Positions 53,538 to 63,185 are shown, counted from the first letter of the stretch. The stretch: DNA of 64,000 nt from Novosphingobium mathurense (GCF_900168325.1 NZ_FVZE01000005.1:62001-126000), one strand, 5' to 3'. Numbers and translations are program-made. The notes: generated by a model not told the origin, from the letters alone.

Positions 53538-56234
53538 TCAGAACTTGAATGAGGCCGACGCGGAGAAGGTCCGGCCGACGCGGTAGGTGTTGTAATCCAC
53601 CCGGCCATCGACGAAGGACTGGTATTCCTCGTGCTTCCGGCCCGTCAGGTTGCGGCCTTCGAGCTTCAGTTCGATTTCCTTGCTACCGACCATGAAGCCC
53701 TGGCGAACGACCAGGTCGACGGTCAGGCCGGGATATTCGAAGATGTCCGGCTGGCCCGAGTTCGCAAGACCGCGGCTGACCGCGCGTTTGCTTGCGTAGT
53801 TGATCAGGATCGTCTGCTGGGAAAGGCTGTCGGTGTCCTCGAGCCCGATCTGCAGGTTGGCGATGTGTTCCGACTGACCGGTCAGCGGTGCGCCGTCGCG
53901 GAAGTAGTCGGTCGCCAGCGATGTGCCGGTACCCGCACCATAGATGCGCAACAGGTCGCTGTCGCTGACCTTCAGCTTGGACTTCGTGTAAGTGTAGTTG
54001 CCCATGAGCATCAGCCTGCGGGTCTCGAAGAACTTGCCGCCCAGGCTATCCAGGTAGAAGTACTTCTGCAGCTCCAGCTCGGCGCCGTAAAGGTCGGCGC
54101 TCGGCGCGTTGGCATAGGACGTGATGAAGGTTTCCGAACCTGTCAGGAAGGATTCGATCGGCTTGTCGATCTTCTTGTAGAAGGCACCCACCGACATGCG
54201 CTGGTCGCGATCGAAGTACCATTCGTAGCGGCCTTCGATGTTGGTCAGCTTGCTGTCTTCGAGGAACGGGTTGCCCTGATAGGTGCGGTTCGTATCGGGG
54301 TCGAAGTACGGTTGGTACAGCAGTTCGCGGAACTGCGGGCGGGCAATCGTCTTCGAACCGTTGAGGCGTACCTGCATGCTCGGATTGATCTCGTAGGTGA
54401 GCGTCAGGGCCGGCAGGAAGTACTCGTTCTTGAGATCGGTAGCCTTGCTGGGATCGGCGCCGATCGGGCGCAGGATCGTCGACTCCTTGGCATATTCCCA
54501 GCGCACGCCGACATCGAAGGAAAGCTGGTCGGTCAGCGCGCCTTCGAGCTTGCCGTAGAAGGCGTGGTTGAGCAGGCGGGAATCGAACTGGGCGGTGCTG
54601 GCTTCCGGCTCGCGCAGCTCGAGGCCGTAGTTTACGCCATAGTCCTGCAGGTACCAGGTGCCCGGCTGAAGCAGGACGTCGAGGCGAAGCAGGCCGAAGT
54701 TGGAGATCTGCGTCTGGTCGCCGTTCGCATAGATCGTGAAGGACCGCCGCGTGTTGGTGCGCGAATTGATCTGGTAGGCATAGCCGACGCTGCCGGTCCA
54801 GCCGGGGCTGTAGGTATGCGCAAGATCGACGCCTGCCGACCACACGTCCTCGTTCAGGCGCGAGAAGGTGATCGTCGTCGGGTCCTGGTTGCCGTTGCCC
54901 AGGCGATTGACGAAATACTGCCCGTACTTGTCGCTATCGACATTGGTGCGCAGGTACTCCGCCTCGATCTCGAAAGGTGCGAGGCGCTTCGAGTTCGCAT
55001 AGCCGGCGCGCACGTCGATCGAGGTGTCGTCGGCCGGCTTGAATTCGCCGACGAACTGCGTGTCGATGAGCTGACGTTCGTACCAGGCCGTCGTCTGGTT
55101 CATGTAGTCAGCCTGGATGTTGTTCTCGCGCTTGCCGAGACTGAGGCTGGTGTGCTTGACCGTGTCGTGGATATAGACGTTGGTCCAGCGGATCTTGTTC
55201 TCGCCCCACTCGAGGCCAAGGCCGAGCAGGCCATTGCCGACGATGCGGTTGTCGGTGTTGACTGCGTTGAAGTTCTCGAACAGCTGGCTGGGCTCAGCCG
55301 TGGTGCCCTGCGCACGCTGACGGATGATGTCCTTGGTCTGCGTCGTGTTCGAATAGCTGGCAGCGGCGATCACGCCGAGCGTGGCATCGCCGAGTTCTAT
55401 CGCGGTGCCGCCGGTAATGCCGCCCGAGAAGTTCGGCTGGGTCTTGGTGTCCTTCTGGACGACGGCATTGCGGCCGTTGACCAGAATGCCGCCAAGCTGC
55501 TTGGCGAGGTCACCGGTAGGATCGATGACGGTGTTGCTGTTGAAATAGCTCTGCAGCGACTTGGGAATGGAGCGGTTGCCGTTGTCCCAGCCCGTCCAGT
55601 CGGTCTTGCTGCCGTAATAGCTGTAGCTCAGCTTGTTCGTGGTCTCGGTATCCCAGCCAAGGCCGCCGCTGACCGTGAGGAAGCTCTCGGTCGGAATGGC
55701 CTTGGTGGTGAGGTTGATGACACCGCCGCCGAACTCGCCGGGGAAGTTCACCGAATAGCTCTTCTGGACGAGCGAGGAGGCGACGATGCTGGTCGGGAAC
55801 AGGTCGAGCGGAACGACGCGCTTGAGCGGCTCGGGGCTGGGCAGCGGCGAGCCGTTGAGCAGGGCCAGCGAATAGCGGTCGCCAAGGCCGCGCACGTAGA
55901 CATATCCGTTGCCGACGACGCTGAGGCCGGTCACGCGACCGAGGGCACCGGCAATGTCGCCTTCGCCGGTACGGGCGATTTCTTGGGTAGAGAGCACCGA
56001 AATGACCTGCGGTGCGATGCGCTGGATGTTGCGATCGCGGTGGCCGGTGACGATGATCGCGCCGCCGGGCATCGAGATTTCGGGCGCGTCTTCCTGCGTG
56101 GAAGTGTCAGCCTGATCGTTCGATGCGCTGTTGGCGTCTGTGCTGGTCGAGGCGCTTTCCTGAGCCGAAGCCATGGCAGGCGTCAGCATCGCGGTGGAAA
56201 GCAGCAGCAGCGAAACAAGCCGCGGCTTGGTCAT
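53538..56234 (-). CDS. TonB-dependent receptor paired with a lipoprotein
   Basis: 898 residues from ATG 56234 (signal LVSLLLLSTAMLTPAMASAQ). The plug shows GGAIIVTGHRDRNIQRIAPQV, then YVYVRGLGDRYSLALLNGSPLPS, EPLKRVVPLDLFPTSIVASS and GEFGGGVINLTTKAIP. The barrel ends in F (FSASASFKF). This plug type, with LPSPEPLKRVVPLDLFP, belongs to large receptors common in sphingomonads and Caulobacter. It follows the lipoprotein gene by 89 bp on the same strand and is ended by a strong terminator. The Pho-box-like repeats before the pair suggest import of a phosphorus-containing substrate. The ligand is unknown. Confidence 0.88.
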   Translation of the reverse strand: MTKPRLVSLLLLSTAMLTPAMASAQESASTSTDANSASNDQADTSTQEDAPEISMPGGAIIVTGHRDRNIQRIAPQVISVLSTQEIARTGEGDIAGALGRVTGLSVVGNGYVYVRGLGDRYSLALLNGSPLPSPEPLKRVVPLDLFPTSIVASSLVQKSYSVNFPGEFGGGVINLTTKAIPTESFLTVSGGLGWDTETTNKLSYSYYGSKTDWTGWDNGNRSIPKSLQSYFNSNTVIDPTGDLAKQLGGILVNGRNAVVQKDTKTQPNFSGGITGGTAIELGDATLGVIAAASYSNTTQTKDIIRQRAQGTTAEPSQLFENFNAVNTDNRIVGNGLLGLGLEWGENKIRWTNVYIHDTVKHTSLSLGKRENNIQADYMNQTTAWYERQLIDTQFVGEFKPADDTSIDVRAGYANSKRLAPFEIEAEYLRTNVDSDKYGQYFVNRLGNGNQDPTTITFSRLNEDVWSAGVDLAHTYSPGWTGSVGYAYQINSRTNTRRSFTIYANGDQTQISNFGLLRLDVLLQPGTWYLQDYGVNYGLELREPEASTAQFDSRLLNHAFYGKLEGALTDQLSFDVGVRWEYAKESTILRPIGADPSKATDLKNEYFLPALTLTYEINPSMQVRLNGSKTIARPQFRELLYQPYFDPDTNRTYQGNPFLEDSKLTNIEGRYEWYFDRDQRMSVGAFYKKIDKPIESFLTGSETFITSYANAPSADLYGAELELQKYFYLDSLGGKFFETRRLMLMGNYTYTKSKLKVSDSDLLRIYGAGTGTSLATDYFRDGAPLTGQSEHIANLQIGLEDTDSLSQQTILINYASKRAVSRGLANSGQPDIFEYPGLTVDLVVRQGFMVGSKEIELKLEGRNLTGRKHEEYQSFVDGRVDYNTYRVGRTFSASASFKF

Positions 56235-56323
56235 TTGATGTCCCCCTGGAACAAGTATCGATGCGAAGAGGGGGACGGCCGAATTCGGACCGCCCCCCTT
56301 GTCGTTAGTTATGGGCGGCCGGA

Positions 56324-57922
56324 TCAGGTGGTCGGCAGCGAGGTGCAGCTCTTGCCAGATCCGAAGTTGGCGGTCGCGTTGTCGCAGGTCCAACCCTTGT
56401 ACCAGGTGTCGCTCGCGTCCTTTACCGCACCGATGTAGGTGACGGCGTCGAAGAAGCTCGAGAGCGTCTTGATGTTGGCGTAGCCAGCCTTGCCGGCTTC
56501 GTTGGCACCGTTGACGAAGGTGTTGGACAGGGTCGAGGTGAAGGCATCGTCGTTCAGGTTGGTGCCCGAAGCGAACTGCGAAGCCGAGTAGCCGGCAGCG
56601 TTCGTGCCGCTGTCGATGTACTTGGTCGAGCCGCAGGACATGACGGTCGAATAGGCCTTCAGAGTCGCCGGGGTGGTGCCCGAGCCGTTCAGACGGAGGC
56701 ATTCGTTGTTGGGCGTATTGATGATGCCGTTGACCCAGGTGATGTCCGAGTTGCCGCGGATCAGGACCGAAGCCTGGTCGTTCGATTCGTTGTTCGAGCT
56801 CGAGCTGGGCTGAACGCCGGTGAAGTTGGCGATCACGGTCTTCTGACGCGGGGTGTCGGATTCGGCACCGTTCGAGTCGATTTCCATCAGCGCGTCGCCA
56901 CCGCCGTTGCGCTGCAGCAGCATGACGTACTGGAAGTAGCCTTCCAGGCCGGTGTCGAGGTCGAGGCTGTCATCGTCTGCGTTGACCGAGATGTAGTGCT
57001 TGAACTGCACCTTGCCGCCGAAGAATTCGGCGCCGTCGTCCGAGCTGTTGACCGACTGGAAGTAGTCGAGCGTGGTGCCCGAGCCGACGCCTTCGGCGGT
57101 CAGCGACTGCAGTTCCTTGCCGTTGCTCAGGACATAGCCCGAGTAGCGGATCTGGACGTACTTCATGGTGCCGGCGTTGTAGGCGTTGTCCTGACCGCCG
57201 AAGACGGCCTTGTTGACCGCGCCTTCGGTGTCGCGCTCACAGGTCTTCGCGGCGGTCGAACCGTAGTTGCAGTCGGTCACGATGCCACGGCCGAGCAGCA
57301 CGACGCCGCCCCACTGGCCCTGCGAGCTGTCGTCGTTGGTGCCGACAACGTTCTGGCGGCTGGTGAAGATGATCGGCTGCGAGGCAGTGCCGACAGCATT
57401 GATCTTGTTGCCACGGTTGACGGCGAGCCAGGCGGCTTCCGAACCGTTTTCGCCGTAGATGATGACGCCCGGATCGATCGTCAGGGTGACGTCGGTGTCC
57501 GCGGTCAGCGAACGGCCGTTGCAGCTGGCGGTCGTGGTGGTGAAGGGCGAACCCGAAGTCGGGGCCGAGAAGCCGCCATCGCAGCCGACGTCGACGCGGC
57601 CGTTCAGGCGATAAACGACGCCGGCGACCTTGGGCAGGCTCGAGCTGACGTCAACCAGGGCGGGAAGGGTGCACACGCGCCACGAACCTTCGGGGCCGGT
57701 GATCGTGCCGCTGTCGGTCAGGCCGCCGGTGGCGTTGAAGGTCGGGCAGCTGGCAGCCGCGACGACGGTGCCGGTGCCCGAAGTCGGGGTCGGGGTCGGA
57801 GCGGGCGTCGGGTTGTTGATCGTGATGCCGCCAGCACCCGGCGACGAGATGTCGTCGGCGCCGCAACCGGCAAGAGCAAGTGCGCTGCAGCCAACGAGCA
57901 GCAGACCAGAAATTTTCTTCAC
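56324..57922 (-). CDS. Large predicted surface lipoprotein, probably beta-helical
   Basis: 532 residues from GTG 57922 with GGGGG upstream. The signal ends at a lipobox (LALAGC, about residue 20), followed by a Pro-Thr linker (PTPAPTPTPTSGTG). The body is rich in Gly, Asn, Thr and Ser with repeated hydrophobic-polar turns (TLTIDPGVIIYGENG, SQPIIFTSRQNVVG, NADDDSLDLDTGLEG), as in right-handed beta-helix proteins. Paired cysteines are present. Similar lipoproteins sit next to TonB receptors in related bacteria, and in Caulobacter a phosphate-starvation lipoprotein (ElpS) is exported to the surface; homology to it is not checked here. Function unknown; the Pho context suggests nutrient binding or phosphate ester hydrolysis. 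Confidence 0.75.
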   Translation of the reverse strand: MKKISGLLLVGCSALALAGCGADDISSPGAGGITINNPTPAPTPTPTSGTGTVVAAASCPTFNATGGLTDSGTITGPEGSWRVCTLPALVDVSSSLPKVAGVVYRLNGRVDVGCDGGFSAPTSGSPFTTTTASCNGRSLTADTDVTLTIDPGVIIYGENGSEAAWLAVNRGNKINAVGTASQPIIFTSRQNVVGTNDDSSQGQWGGVVLLGRGIVTDCNYGSTAAKTCERDTEGAVNKAVFGGQDNAYNAGTMKYVQIRYSGYVLSNGKELQSLTAEGVGSGTTLDYFQSVNSSDDGAEFFGGKVQFKHYISVNADDDSLDLDTGLEGYFQYVMLLQRNGGGDALMEIDSNGAESDTPRQKTVIANFTGVQPSSSSNNESNDQASVLIRGNSDITWVNGIINTPNNECLRLNGSGTTPATLKAYSTVMSCGSTKYIDSGTNAAGYSASQFASGTNLNDDAFTSTLSNTFVNGANEAGKAGYANIKTLSSFFDAVTYIGAVKDASDTWYKGWTCDNATANFGSGKSCTSLPTT

Positions 57923-57997
57923 GTGAATTCCCCCGTTTTACAGGTCGGACGAAGCGGCGAATCCGCCTTCGTTGAGGGGGCGTTTAGGGTGGGGGGG

Positions 57998-58056
57998 TGA
58001 CAGTTTGTTGGCGATCCAATGACAGAAATATGCACTTATGTGACCGACATATGACC
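57998..58056 (-). promoter_or_regulatory. Predicted PhoB box cluster upstream of the lipoprotein gene
   Basis: On the minus strand GGTCA (58052-58056) and GGTCA (58041-58045) are 11 bp apart, and TGTCA (58020-58024) and TGTCA (57998-58002) are 22 bp apart with a degenerate middle repeat. All point to the gene starting at 57922. The remaining gap to 58211 shows no further gene. Confidence 0.6.
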
Positions 58057-58211
58057 ATTAGACGATAACAGCCCGACTTGTCCGTGCGACTCGCCTTCAG
58101 AGGCGGGATTCATGCTCAGATTGCAGTTTTATGACAGTTGCGTCATTTTCTTGAGGTCGCAGGTTTTTCCGCAGAAGATGCCTCAATCGCAAGAATGTCC
58201 GGGAGTGTTGC

Positions 58212-58586
58212 ATGTCGCTATCCTTACTCGTCGCAAGTGTCCTCATGGGGCAGTCGGCCTTTTCGCTGACGCTCGAAGTTCGTCCCCAGGACGAAGTCGA
58301 TGTCGCCTACGAGGAGCTGGCGGCCGGGAAGAATGAAGAGGCCATCGCCAAGCTTCAGCGCATGGGCGCTGCCCAGTCCGATGATCCTGCTGCCCTGATC
58401 AACCTGGGAACCGCCTATGCCCGCGTCGGCATGGCCCAGCAGGCCATGGTCAACTACAAGGCGGCCGCAGCCAGCCCAGAGCGCTACGATCTAGAACTGG
58501 CGGATGGCTCGTGGATGGATTCGCGCTGGGCGGCGCGCAAGGCCATGCAGGGCATCGCTTCCGGCCAGACCCTGGCAGTGCGCTGA
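58212..58586 (+). CDS. Small exported TPR protein
   Basis: 124 residues. A short hydrophobic N-terminus (LSLLVASVLMGQSAFS) reads as a signal peptide. One clear TPR pair follows (VAYEELAAGKNEEAIAKLQRM, then PAALINLGTAYARVGMAQQAMVNYKAA). It is probably a periplasmic adaptor of unknown partner. It is divergent from the Pho-boxed lipoprotein gene. Its own promoter region has one TGACAGTTGCGTCA inverted element (58132-58145) but no 11-bp repeats. Confidence 0.75.
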   Translation: MSLSLLVASVLMGQSAFSLTLEVRPQDEVDVAYEELAAGKNEEAIAKLQRMGAAQSDDPAALINLGTAYARVGMAQQAMVNYKAAAASPERYDLELADGSWMDSRWAARKAMQGIASGQTLAVR

Positions 58587-58834
58587 CCGGCTCCGGCCTA
58601 CTGTTTTTCGGGCCGGGGCAGCGCCCCGGTCGACAACCGGCAATCGCACGCTGGCCTTTCGGGTAACACTTTATAATAATGGTCGCCAGTATAGTGGGGC
58701 CGTCGGGGAGGGCCGGCGGCCCTTGCTACGTACCTGAAACAGTGACTGGCGATTGCAATATGACTGTCTCTTTAGCCGTCTCATCGTCACACACTTGTCA
58801 TCATGGTGGCGCACTTGGCCCTCACACGGAGGGC
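58587..58834 (+). promoter_or_regulatory. Leader of the virB operon with promoter-like and Pho-box-like elements
   Basis: 248 bp without a gene. GGGGC-AGC-GCCCC (58617-58629) may end the TPR gene. A TATAAT hexamer is at 58672-58677. CGTCA (58785) and TGTCA (58796) are 11 bp apart in the direction of virB2, a possible but weak PhoB site. Confidence 0.4.
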
Positions 58835-59191
58835 ATGGTGATTCGAGATTCTTTCATTCGTACCCGCGCTGATCGCGGAATTTCCAAGGCTTTCGCCGCG
58901 TTTTTTGCGGCCATGGGCATGGCGCTGATGCCGAATCTGGCCAGCGCGCAGACCGTCAATACACAGGATCCGGCCGGAAGCGGACCGATCGTCGCGGCAC
59001 TGGGCTGGCTGCAGGGCACGCTGCTCGGCAATGTCGCCACTGCGGTTGCGGTCATGGCCGTGGCCGCGGTCGGCTTCATGATGCTGACCGGCCGCATGAA
59101 CTGGCGTTTCGGCGCGACCGTCATCATCGGTTGCTTCGTGCTGTTCGGCGCCGGCGCGATCGTTTCCGGCATCCAGTCGGCGGCGGGCTGA
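58835..59191 (+). CDS. virB2: VirB2/TrbC-family pilin subunit of a type IV secretion system
   Basis: 118 residues. A long signal region (KAFAAFFAAMGMALMPNLASAQ) is followed by two hydrophobic helices (LGNVATAVAVMAVAAVGFMML, FGATVIIGCFVLFGAGAIV) split by a short basic loop (GRMNWR), the VirB2 pattern. GGAGG lies only two bases before ATG 58835, so GTG 58838 may be the real start. It is the first gene of a virB operon and should form the pilus. Confidence 0.85.
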   Translation: MVIRDSFIRTRADRGISKAFAAFFAAMGMALMPNLASAQTVNTQDPAGSGPIVAALGWLQGTLLGNVATAVAVMAVAAVGFMMLTGRMNWRFGATVIIGCFVLFGAGAIVSGIQSAAG

Positions 59192-59202
59192 GGGCGCGGC
59201 TG

Positions 59203-59484
59203 ATGAGCCTGGCCCGCTATCCCGTCCATCGCGCGCTCACCCGGCCGCAGATGTTCGCCGGGGTGACATACAGCTTCTTCATCATCAACGCTGCGGTGAC
59301 GACGGAGATCTTCCTCATCACCAAGAGTTTCTGGGCGCTGCCAGCGGCGCTCGCGATCCATGGGGTCGGATACCTCGCATGCTTGCGCGAACCCCGGGTA
59401 TTCGACCTCTGGATCGCCAAGGTGAGCAAGTGCCCGCGCGTCGCCAACTGGCAGCGCTGGGGTTGCAACAGTTACGCACCCTGA
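59203..59484 (+). CDS. virB3: VirB3-family inner-membrane protein
   Basis: 93 residues from ATG 59203. The N-terminal YPVHRALTRPQMFAGVTYSFFIINA and one or two membrane segments match VirB3/TrbD. It works with VirB4 in pilus assembly. It is 11 bp after virB2. Confidence 0.88.
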   Translation: MSLARYPVHRALTRPQMFAGVTYSFFIINAAVTTEIFLITKSFWALPAALAIHGVGYLACLREPRVFDLWIAKVSKCPRVANWQRWGCNSYAP

Positions 59485-59512
59485 GATCGATTCGGGGGTG
59501 GGGAGTACAGAC

Positions 59513-61945
59513 ATGGCGCCAAAGACGAAGTCGCGACGCGCAATCCCGGGCCTGAAGGGCTGGGCCGGCAAGGAAGCCCTTGTCGGTGACCGGCTGCCCT
59601 ACCAGGCCCAGGTCGATGAAAACGTCGTGCTGCTGCGCGACGGTTCGGTAATGCTGTCGCTGATGGTTCCGGGCCTCGCCTTCGAAACCGCCGATACCGA
59701 CGAGTTGAATGCCCACGTCGCAACCCGCGAAGTGCTGCTGCGCTCCTCGCTCGATGCGCGTTTCGTGCTTTACCACCACGTGATCCGCCGCCGCGTCGAG
59801 ATCGAGCTGGAAGGCCATTTCGACGATCCGCTTGCCGCGCATATCGATTCGCGCTGGCGGGCCCGCACCGGTTCGGGCGCGCTGTTCGTGAACGACCAGT
59901 TCATTACCCTTGTCCGCCGCCCCGCGCGCGGCAAGGCGGGCTGGGCCGACAAGCTTTCCCGCATGATGAAGCGCAAGGGCGGCGAGGCGGTAGAGGCCGA
60001 TCCCGCCGACGTACGCTCGCTGCGTGCCGCGGCCAGCGCCATGGTTGCCTCGCTCGGTTCGTACGGCGCAAGGATGCTGGGCGATTACGACACGCCCAAG
60101 GGCCAGTGCTCCGAAGTGCTCGAGCTGCTTTCGGCGCTTTACAACGGCGAGATGCGGCCCGTGCGGCGACCTGCCGAAGGCACCGATATCGGACACATGC
60201 TGCCCTATCGCCGGATCAACTTCGGCATGGACGCACTGGAACTGCGCGGGGCATCGAACGCCTCGTTCGCTTCGGTGGTCAGCCTCAAGGACTATCCCGA
60301 TTCGACCGCTCCGGGCCTGACGGACGCGCTGTTGCGCCTGCCCTGCGAGCTGGTCCTGACCGAGACTTACGCCCCCTGCGACCGCCAGATCGCGCGTGAA
60401 CGCATCGACCTCGCGATCCGCCGCCTGCGTTCGGCCGACGAGGAAGCGATGGCCGAACGCCGCGAGATGGCGAGCGCCCGCGATTCGCTCGGTACCGGTG
60501 CCGTCGGCTTCGGCGATCATCACCTATCGGTGCTGGTGCGCGCCGAATCGCTGGAAGGGCTCGACGAAGTGACCGCGATGTGCGCTGCCTCGCTGGCCGA
60601 TGCCGGGGCTGTTGCCGTGCGCGAGGAAGTCAATCTCGAGCCGGCCTTCTGGGGCCAGCTTCCCGGAAACGAGGGCTTCATCGTCCGCCGTGCGCTGATT
60701 TCCAGCGCCAACATGGCCTGTTTCGGCAGCCTGCACGGTTTTGCGATGGGGCAGGCGAGCGGGAATCACTGGGGCGATGCGGTGACGCTGCTGTCGACCA
60801 CCAGCTCGACGCCGTTCTTCTTCAACTTCCACCAGGGCGACCTTGGTAATTTCACCGTCATCGGTCCGTCGGGATCCGGCAAGACGGTGGTCATGAACTT
60901 CCTCGCCGCCCAGGCGCAGAAGTTCGCGCCGCGCACGATCCTGTTCGACAAGGACCGCGGCGCCGAAGTGTTCCTGCGTGGAATCGGCGGCACCTACAGC
61001 CGCGTCGCCGCCGGACATCCCACCGGGTTCAACCCGCTTTCGCTGCCCGATACGGCCACCAATCGGGCTTTCCTGCGCGACTGGCTGGGCGTCCTGCTCT
61101 CGGCCAATGGTCCCGAGGAATTGGCGACGATCGCCGGCGCGGTCGATGCCGCCTATGCCAACGATCCGAGCCTGCGCCGTCTCTCGTATTTCCGCGAACT
61201 GCTGGCCGGTTCGCGTCGCCCGCAGCCCGGCGATCTCGCGTCGCGCCTCGATGCCTGGATCGGCGGGGGCGAACATGGCTGGCTGTTCGACAACCAGCAG
61301 GACCGGCTCGACCTTTCGGCCCGCGTACTGGGCTTTGACATGACCGCGCTGCTGGAAAGCCCGCGCCTGCGCACGCCGGTCATGATGTACCTGTTCCACC
61401 GCATCGAGGAACGCCTCGACGGCGAGCCGACGATGATCCTGATCGACGAGGGCTGGAAGGCGCTCGACGACGAGGTCTTCGCCGCGCGCATCCGCGACTG
61501 GCTCAAGACCCTGCGCAAGCGCAATGCGCTGGTCGGTTTCGCGACCCAGTCCGCGCGCGACGCGCTCGACAGCAAGATCGCCACGGCGCTGGTCGAGCAG
61601 ACCGCGACGATGATCTTCATGCCCAATGCGCGCGCCCGCGCCGAGGACTACTGCGAGGGCTTCGGCCTGACCCAGCACGAACTCGACGTGATCCGCACGC
61701 TGCCCGCGCATTCGCGCTGCTTCCTGATCCGCCAGTCCGATGCGTCGGTCGTGGTCCGGCTCGACCTCGCCGGAATGCCGGAAGTTCTGACCGTCCTGTC
61801 AGGCCGCGAGAGCACGGTGCGCAAGCTCGACACCTTGCGTGAGCGCTACGGTGACGATCCCGCGGCCTGGTACCCGGTGCTGACCGGCATGAACTGGCCG
61901 GGCGACGCCGAAGATGGAGCCGCCTGGATCCAGGCGGCCGAGTGA
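59513..61945 (+). CDS. virB4: VirB4 ATPase of the type IV secretion system
   Basis: 810 residues from ATG 59513 with GGGGAG upstream; a GTG at 59498 would add five. Walker A is GPSGSGKT at about residues 451-458, and Walker B is MILIDEGWKALDDEVF. It ends with the CagE/VirB4 feature ATQSARDALDSKIATALVEQTATMIFMPN. It powers pilus assembly and substrate passage. The length is usual. Confidence 0.95.
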   Translation: MAPKTKSRRAIPGLKGWAGKEALVGDRLPYQAQVDENVVLLRDGSVMLSLMVPGLAFETADTDELNAHVATREVLLRSSLDARFVLYHHVIRRRVEIELEGHFDDPLAAHIDSRWRARTGSGALFVNDQFITLVRRPARGKAGWADKLSRMMKRKGGEAVEADPADVRSLRAAASAMVASLGSYGARMLGDYDTPKGQCSEVLELLSALYNGEMRPVRRPAEGTDIGHMLPYRRINFGMDALELRGASNASFASVVSLKDYPDSTAPGLTDALLRLPCELVLTETYAPCDRQIARERIDLAIRRLRSADEEAMAERREMASARDSLGTGAVGFGDHHLSVLVRAESLEGLDEVTAMCAASLADAGAVAVREEVNLEPAFWGQLPGNEGFIVRRALISSANMACFGSLHGFAMGQASGNHWGDAVTLLSTTSSTPFFFNFHQGDLGNFTVIGPSGSGKTVVMNFLAAQAQKFAPRTILFDKDRGAEVFLRGIGGTYSRVAAGHPTGFNPLSLPDTATNRAFLRDWLGVLLSANGPEELATIAGAVDAAYANDPSLRRLSYFRELLAGSRRPQPGDLASRLDAWIGGGEHGWLFDNQQDRLDLSARVLGFDMTALLESPRLRTPVMMYLFHRIEERLDGEPTMILIDEGWKALDDEVFAARIRDWLKTLRKRNALVGFATQSARDALDSKIATALVEQTATMIFMPNARARAEDYCEGFGLTQHELDVIRTLPAHSRCFLIRQSDASVVVRLDLAGMPEVLTVLSGRESTVRKLDTLRERYGDDPAAWYPVLTGMNWPGDAEDGAAWIQAAE

Positions 61946-61952
61946 GCGGGCG

Positions 61953-63185
61953 ATGAGCGGCACCTGTCAGCAACTCGCGGAAATGGCCTCGGCGGGCGTC
62001 GCACCGGCGCTGCGCGCGGTCGACTGCATGGCCGGCGAGACGATTTCCTCGGCCTTCGCCCGCCTGTTCGGCGCGGACGGCGCGCTGGCGCCGGTGCTGA
62101 CGATCCTCCTCACGCTCTACATCGCCTTCTTCGCCTTCTCGCTGATCACCGGCCGTTCCACGCTCGGCATTTCGGCGCTGACCCCGCGGATGCTCACGCT
62201 CGGTCTCGTGCTGACTTTCGCTACGAGCTGGATCGCCTACCAGAACGTCGTGTGGAACCTCGCCATCGGCGGGCCCGACTGGATCGCCTCGATCCTGATG
62301 GGCGCCAAGGGTTCGGCGACGCAGATCTTCGGCGACCGCATCGACATCGTCTTCCAGGCCATCGGCGAGGCTTCGCAGAACGCCAGCAACGGTGCTGGCG
62401 GTGACGGCGGCGCGCAGGCGCAGGCTGCCGCGCAGGGGGGCATGTTCACCCCTACCAGCGTGATGTGGCTGGGCGCGCTGATCCTGTTGCTCGGTACCGT
62501 CGGTATCCTGCTGACCGCGCGCATCGCCCTTGCGGTGCTGCTGGCGCTGGGCCCGATCTTCGTTGTCATGGCGCTGTTCGGCGGCACCCGCGGATTGACG
62601 GCGGGCTGGCTGCGCGGGGTCGTGCTGACCGCGGTCACGCCTCTCTTCGTCGTGCTGGGCGGGGGCATTTCGCTCGAACTGCTGGTGCCAATCGTCGCAA
62701 AGCTGGTGCAGGGCGCGCAGCTGGGCGAGATCGACGGTCGGGCGGCGATGGCGCTGTTCCTCGTCGCCGCCGTGCATATGGCGCTCATGGGCATGGTGCT
62801 CAAGGTCGCCGGGACTCTGGTTTCCGGCTGGAATGTCTTCGGTCTTTCCGGAGCGGGCAGTTCGGGCAAGTCGCGGGGCGACGCCGGATATGCCGCTGCG
62901 CCGACTTATGCTGCGGTTGCACCTGTTGCGCCGCTGCTGCCGGCCCAGAGCCGCACCCCGGCGGTTTCCGCCGCAAGCGCTGCGGCCATGCACGAATCTG
63001 CGCACGGCGGTGGCTCCGAAGTGGGCCGGGCGGGCGATCGCCGCACTGTCGTGACGCAAGTGACGGGCGGCGGCGTCGAGCCGCTCGGCCCGAGCAGGGA
63101 CGCGCGGGCGCGCGGCATCGGCAGCCGCTTTCGCAGCGCATCAAACGATACCGGCCGGATGCCGGCAAAGGAGAAGATTCGATGA
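61953..63185 (+). CDS. virB6: VirB6/TrbL-family inner-membrane channel protein
   Basis: 410 residues from ATG 61953. About six hydrophobic segments lie between residues 40 and 300 (for example LTILLTLYIAFFAFSLI and LLGTVGILLTARIALAVLLAL). A disordered Ala/Ser/Gly-rich tail of about 110 residues follows. This is the VirB6 pattern. It overlaps virB9 by four bases. VirB5, VirB7 and VirB8 genes are not found between virB4 and virB9. Confidence 0.88.
   Translation: MSGTCQQLAEMASAGVAPALRAVDCMAGETISSAFARLFGADGALAPVLTILLTLYIAFFAFSLITGRSTLGISALTPRMLTLGLVLTFATSWIAYQNVVWNLAIGGPDWIASILMGAKGSATQIFGDRIDIVFQAIGEASQNASNGAGGDGGAQAQAAAQGGMFTPTSVMWLGALILLLGTVGILLTARIALAVLLALGPIFVVMALFGGTRGLTAGWLRGVVLTAVTPLFVVLGGGISLELLVPIVAKLVQGAQLGEIDGRAAMALFLVAAVHMALMGMVLKVAGTLVSGWNVFGLSGAGSSGKSRGDAGYAAAPTYAAVAPVAPLLPAQSRTPAVSAASAAAMHESAHGGGSEVGRAGDRRTVVTQVTGGGVEPLGPSRDARARGIGSRFRSASNDTGRMPAKEKIR

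Noticed and set aside
53631..56438. A 935-codon open frame on the plus strand opposite the TonB receptor
   Set aside because: It is a shadow of a well-supported TonB receptor gene, with no domain, start or ribosome site of its own.
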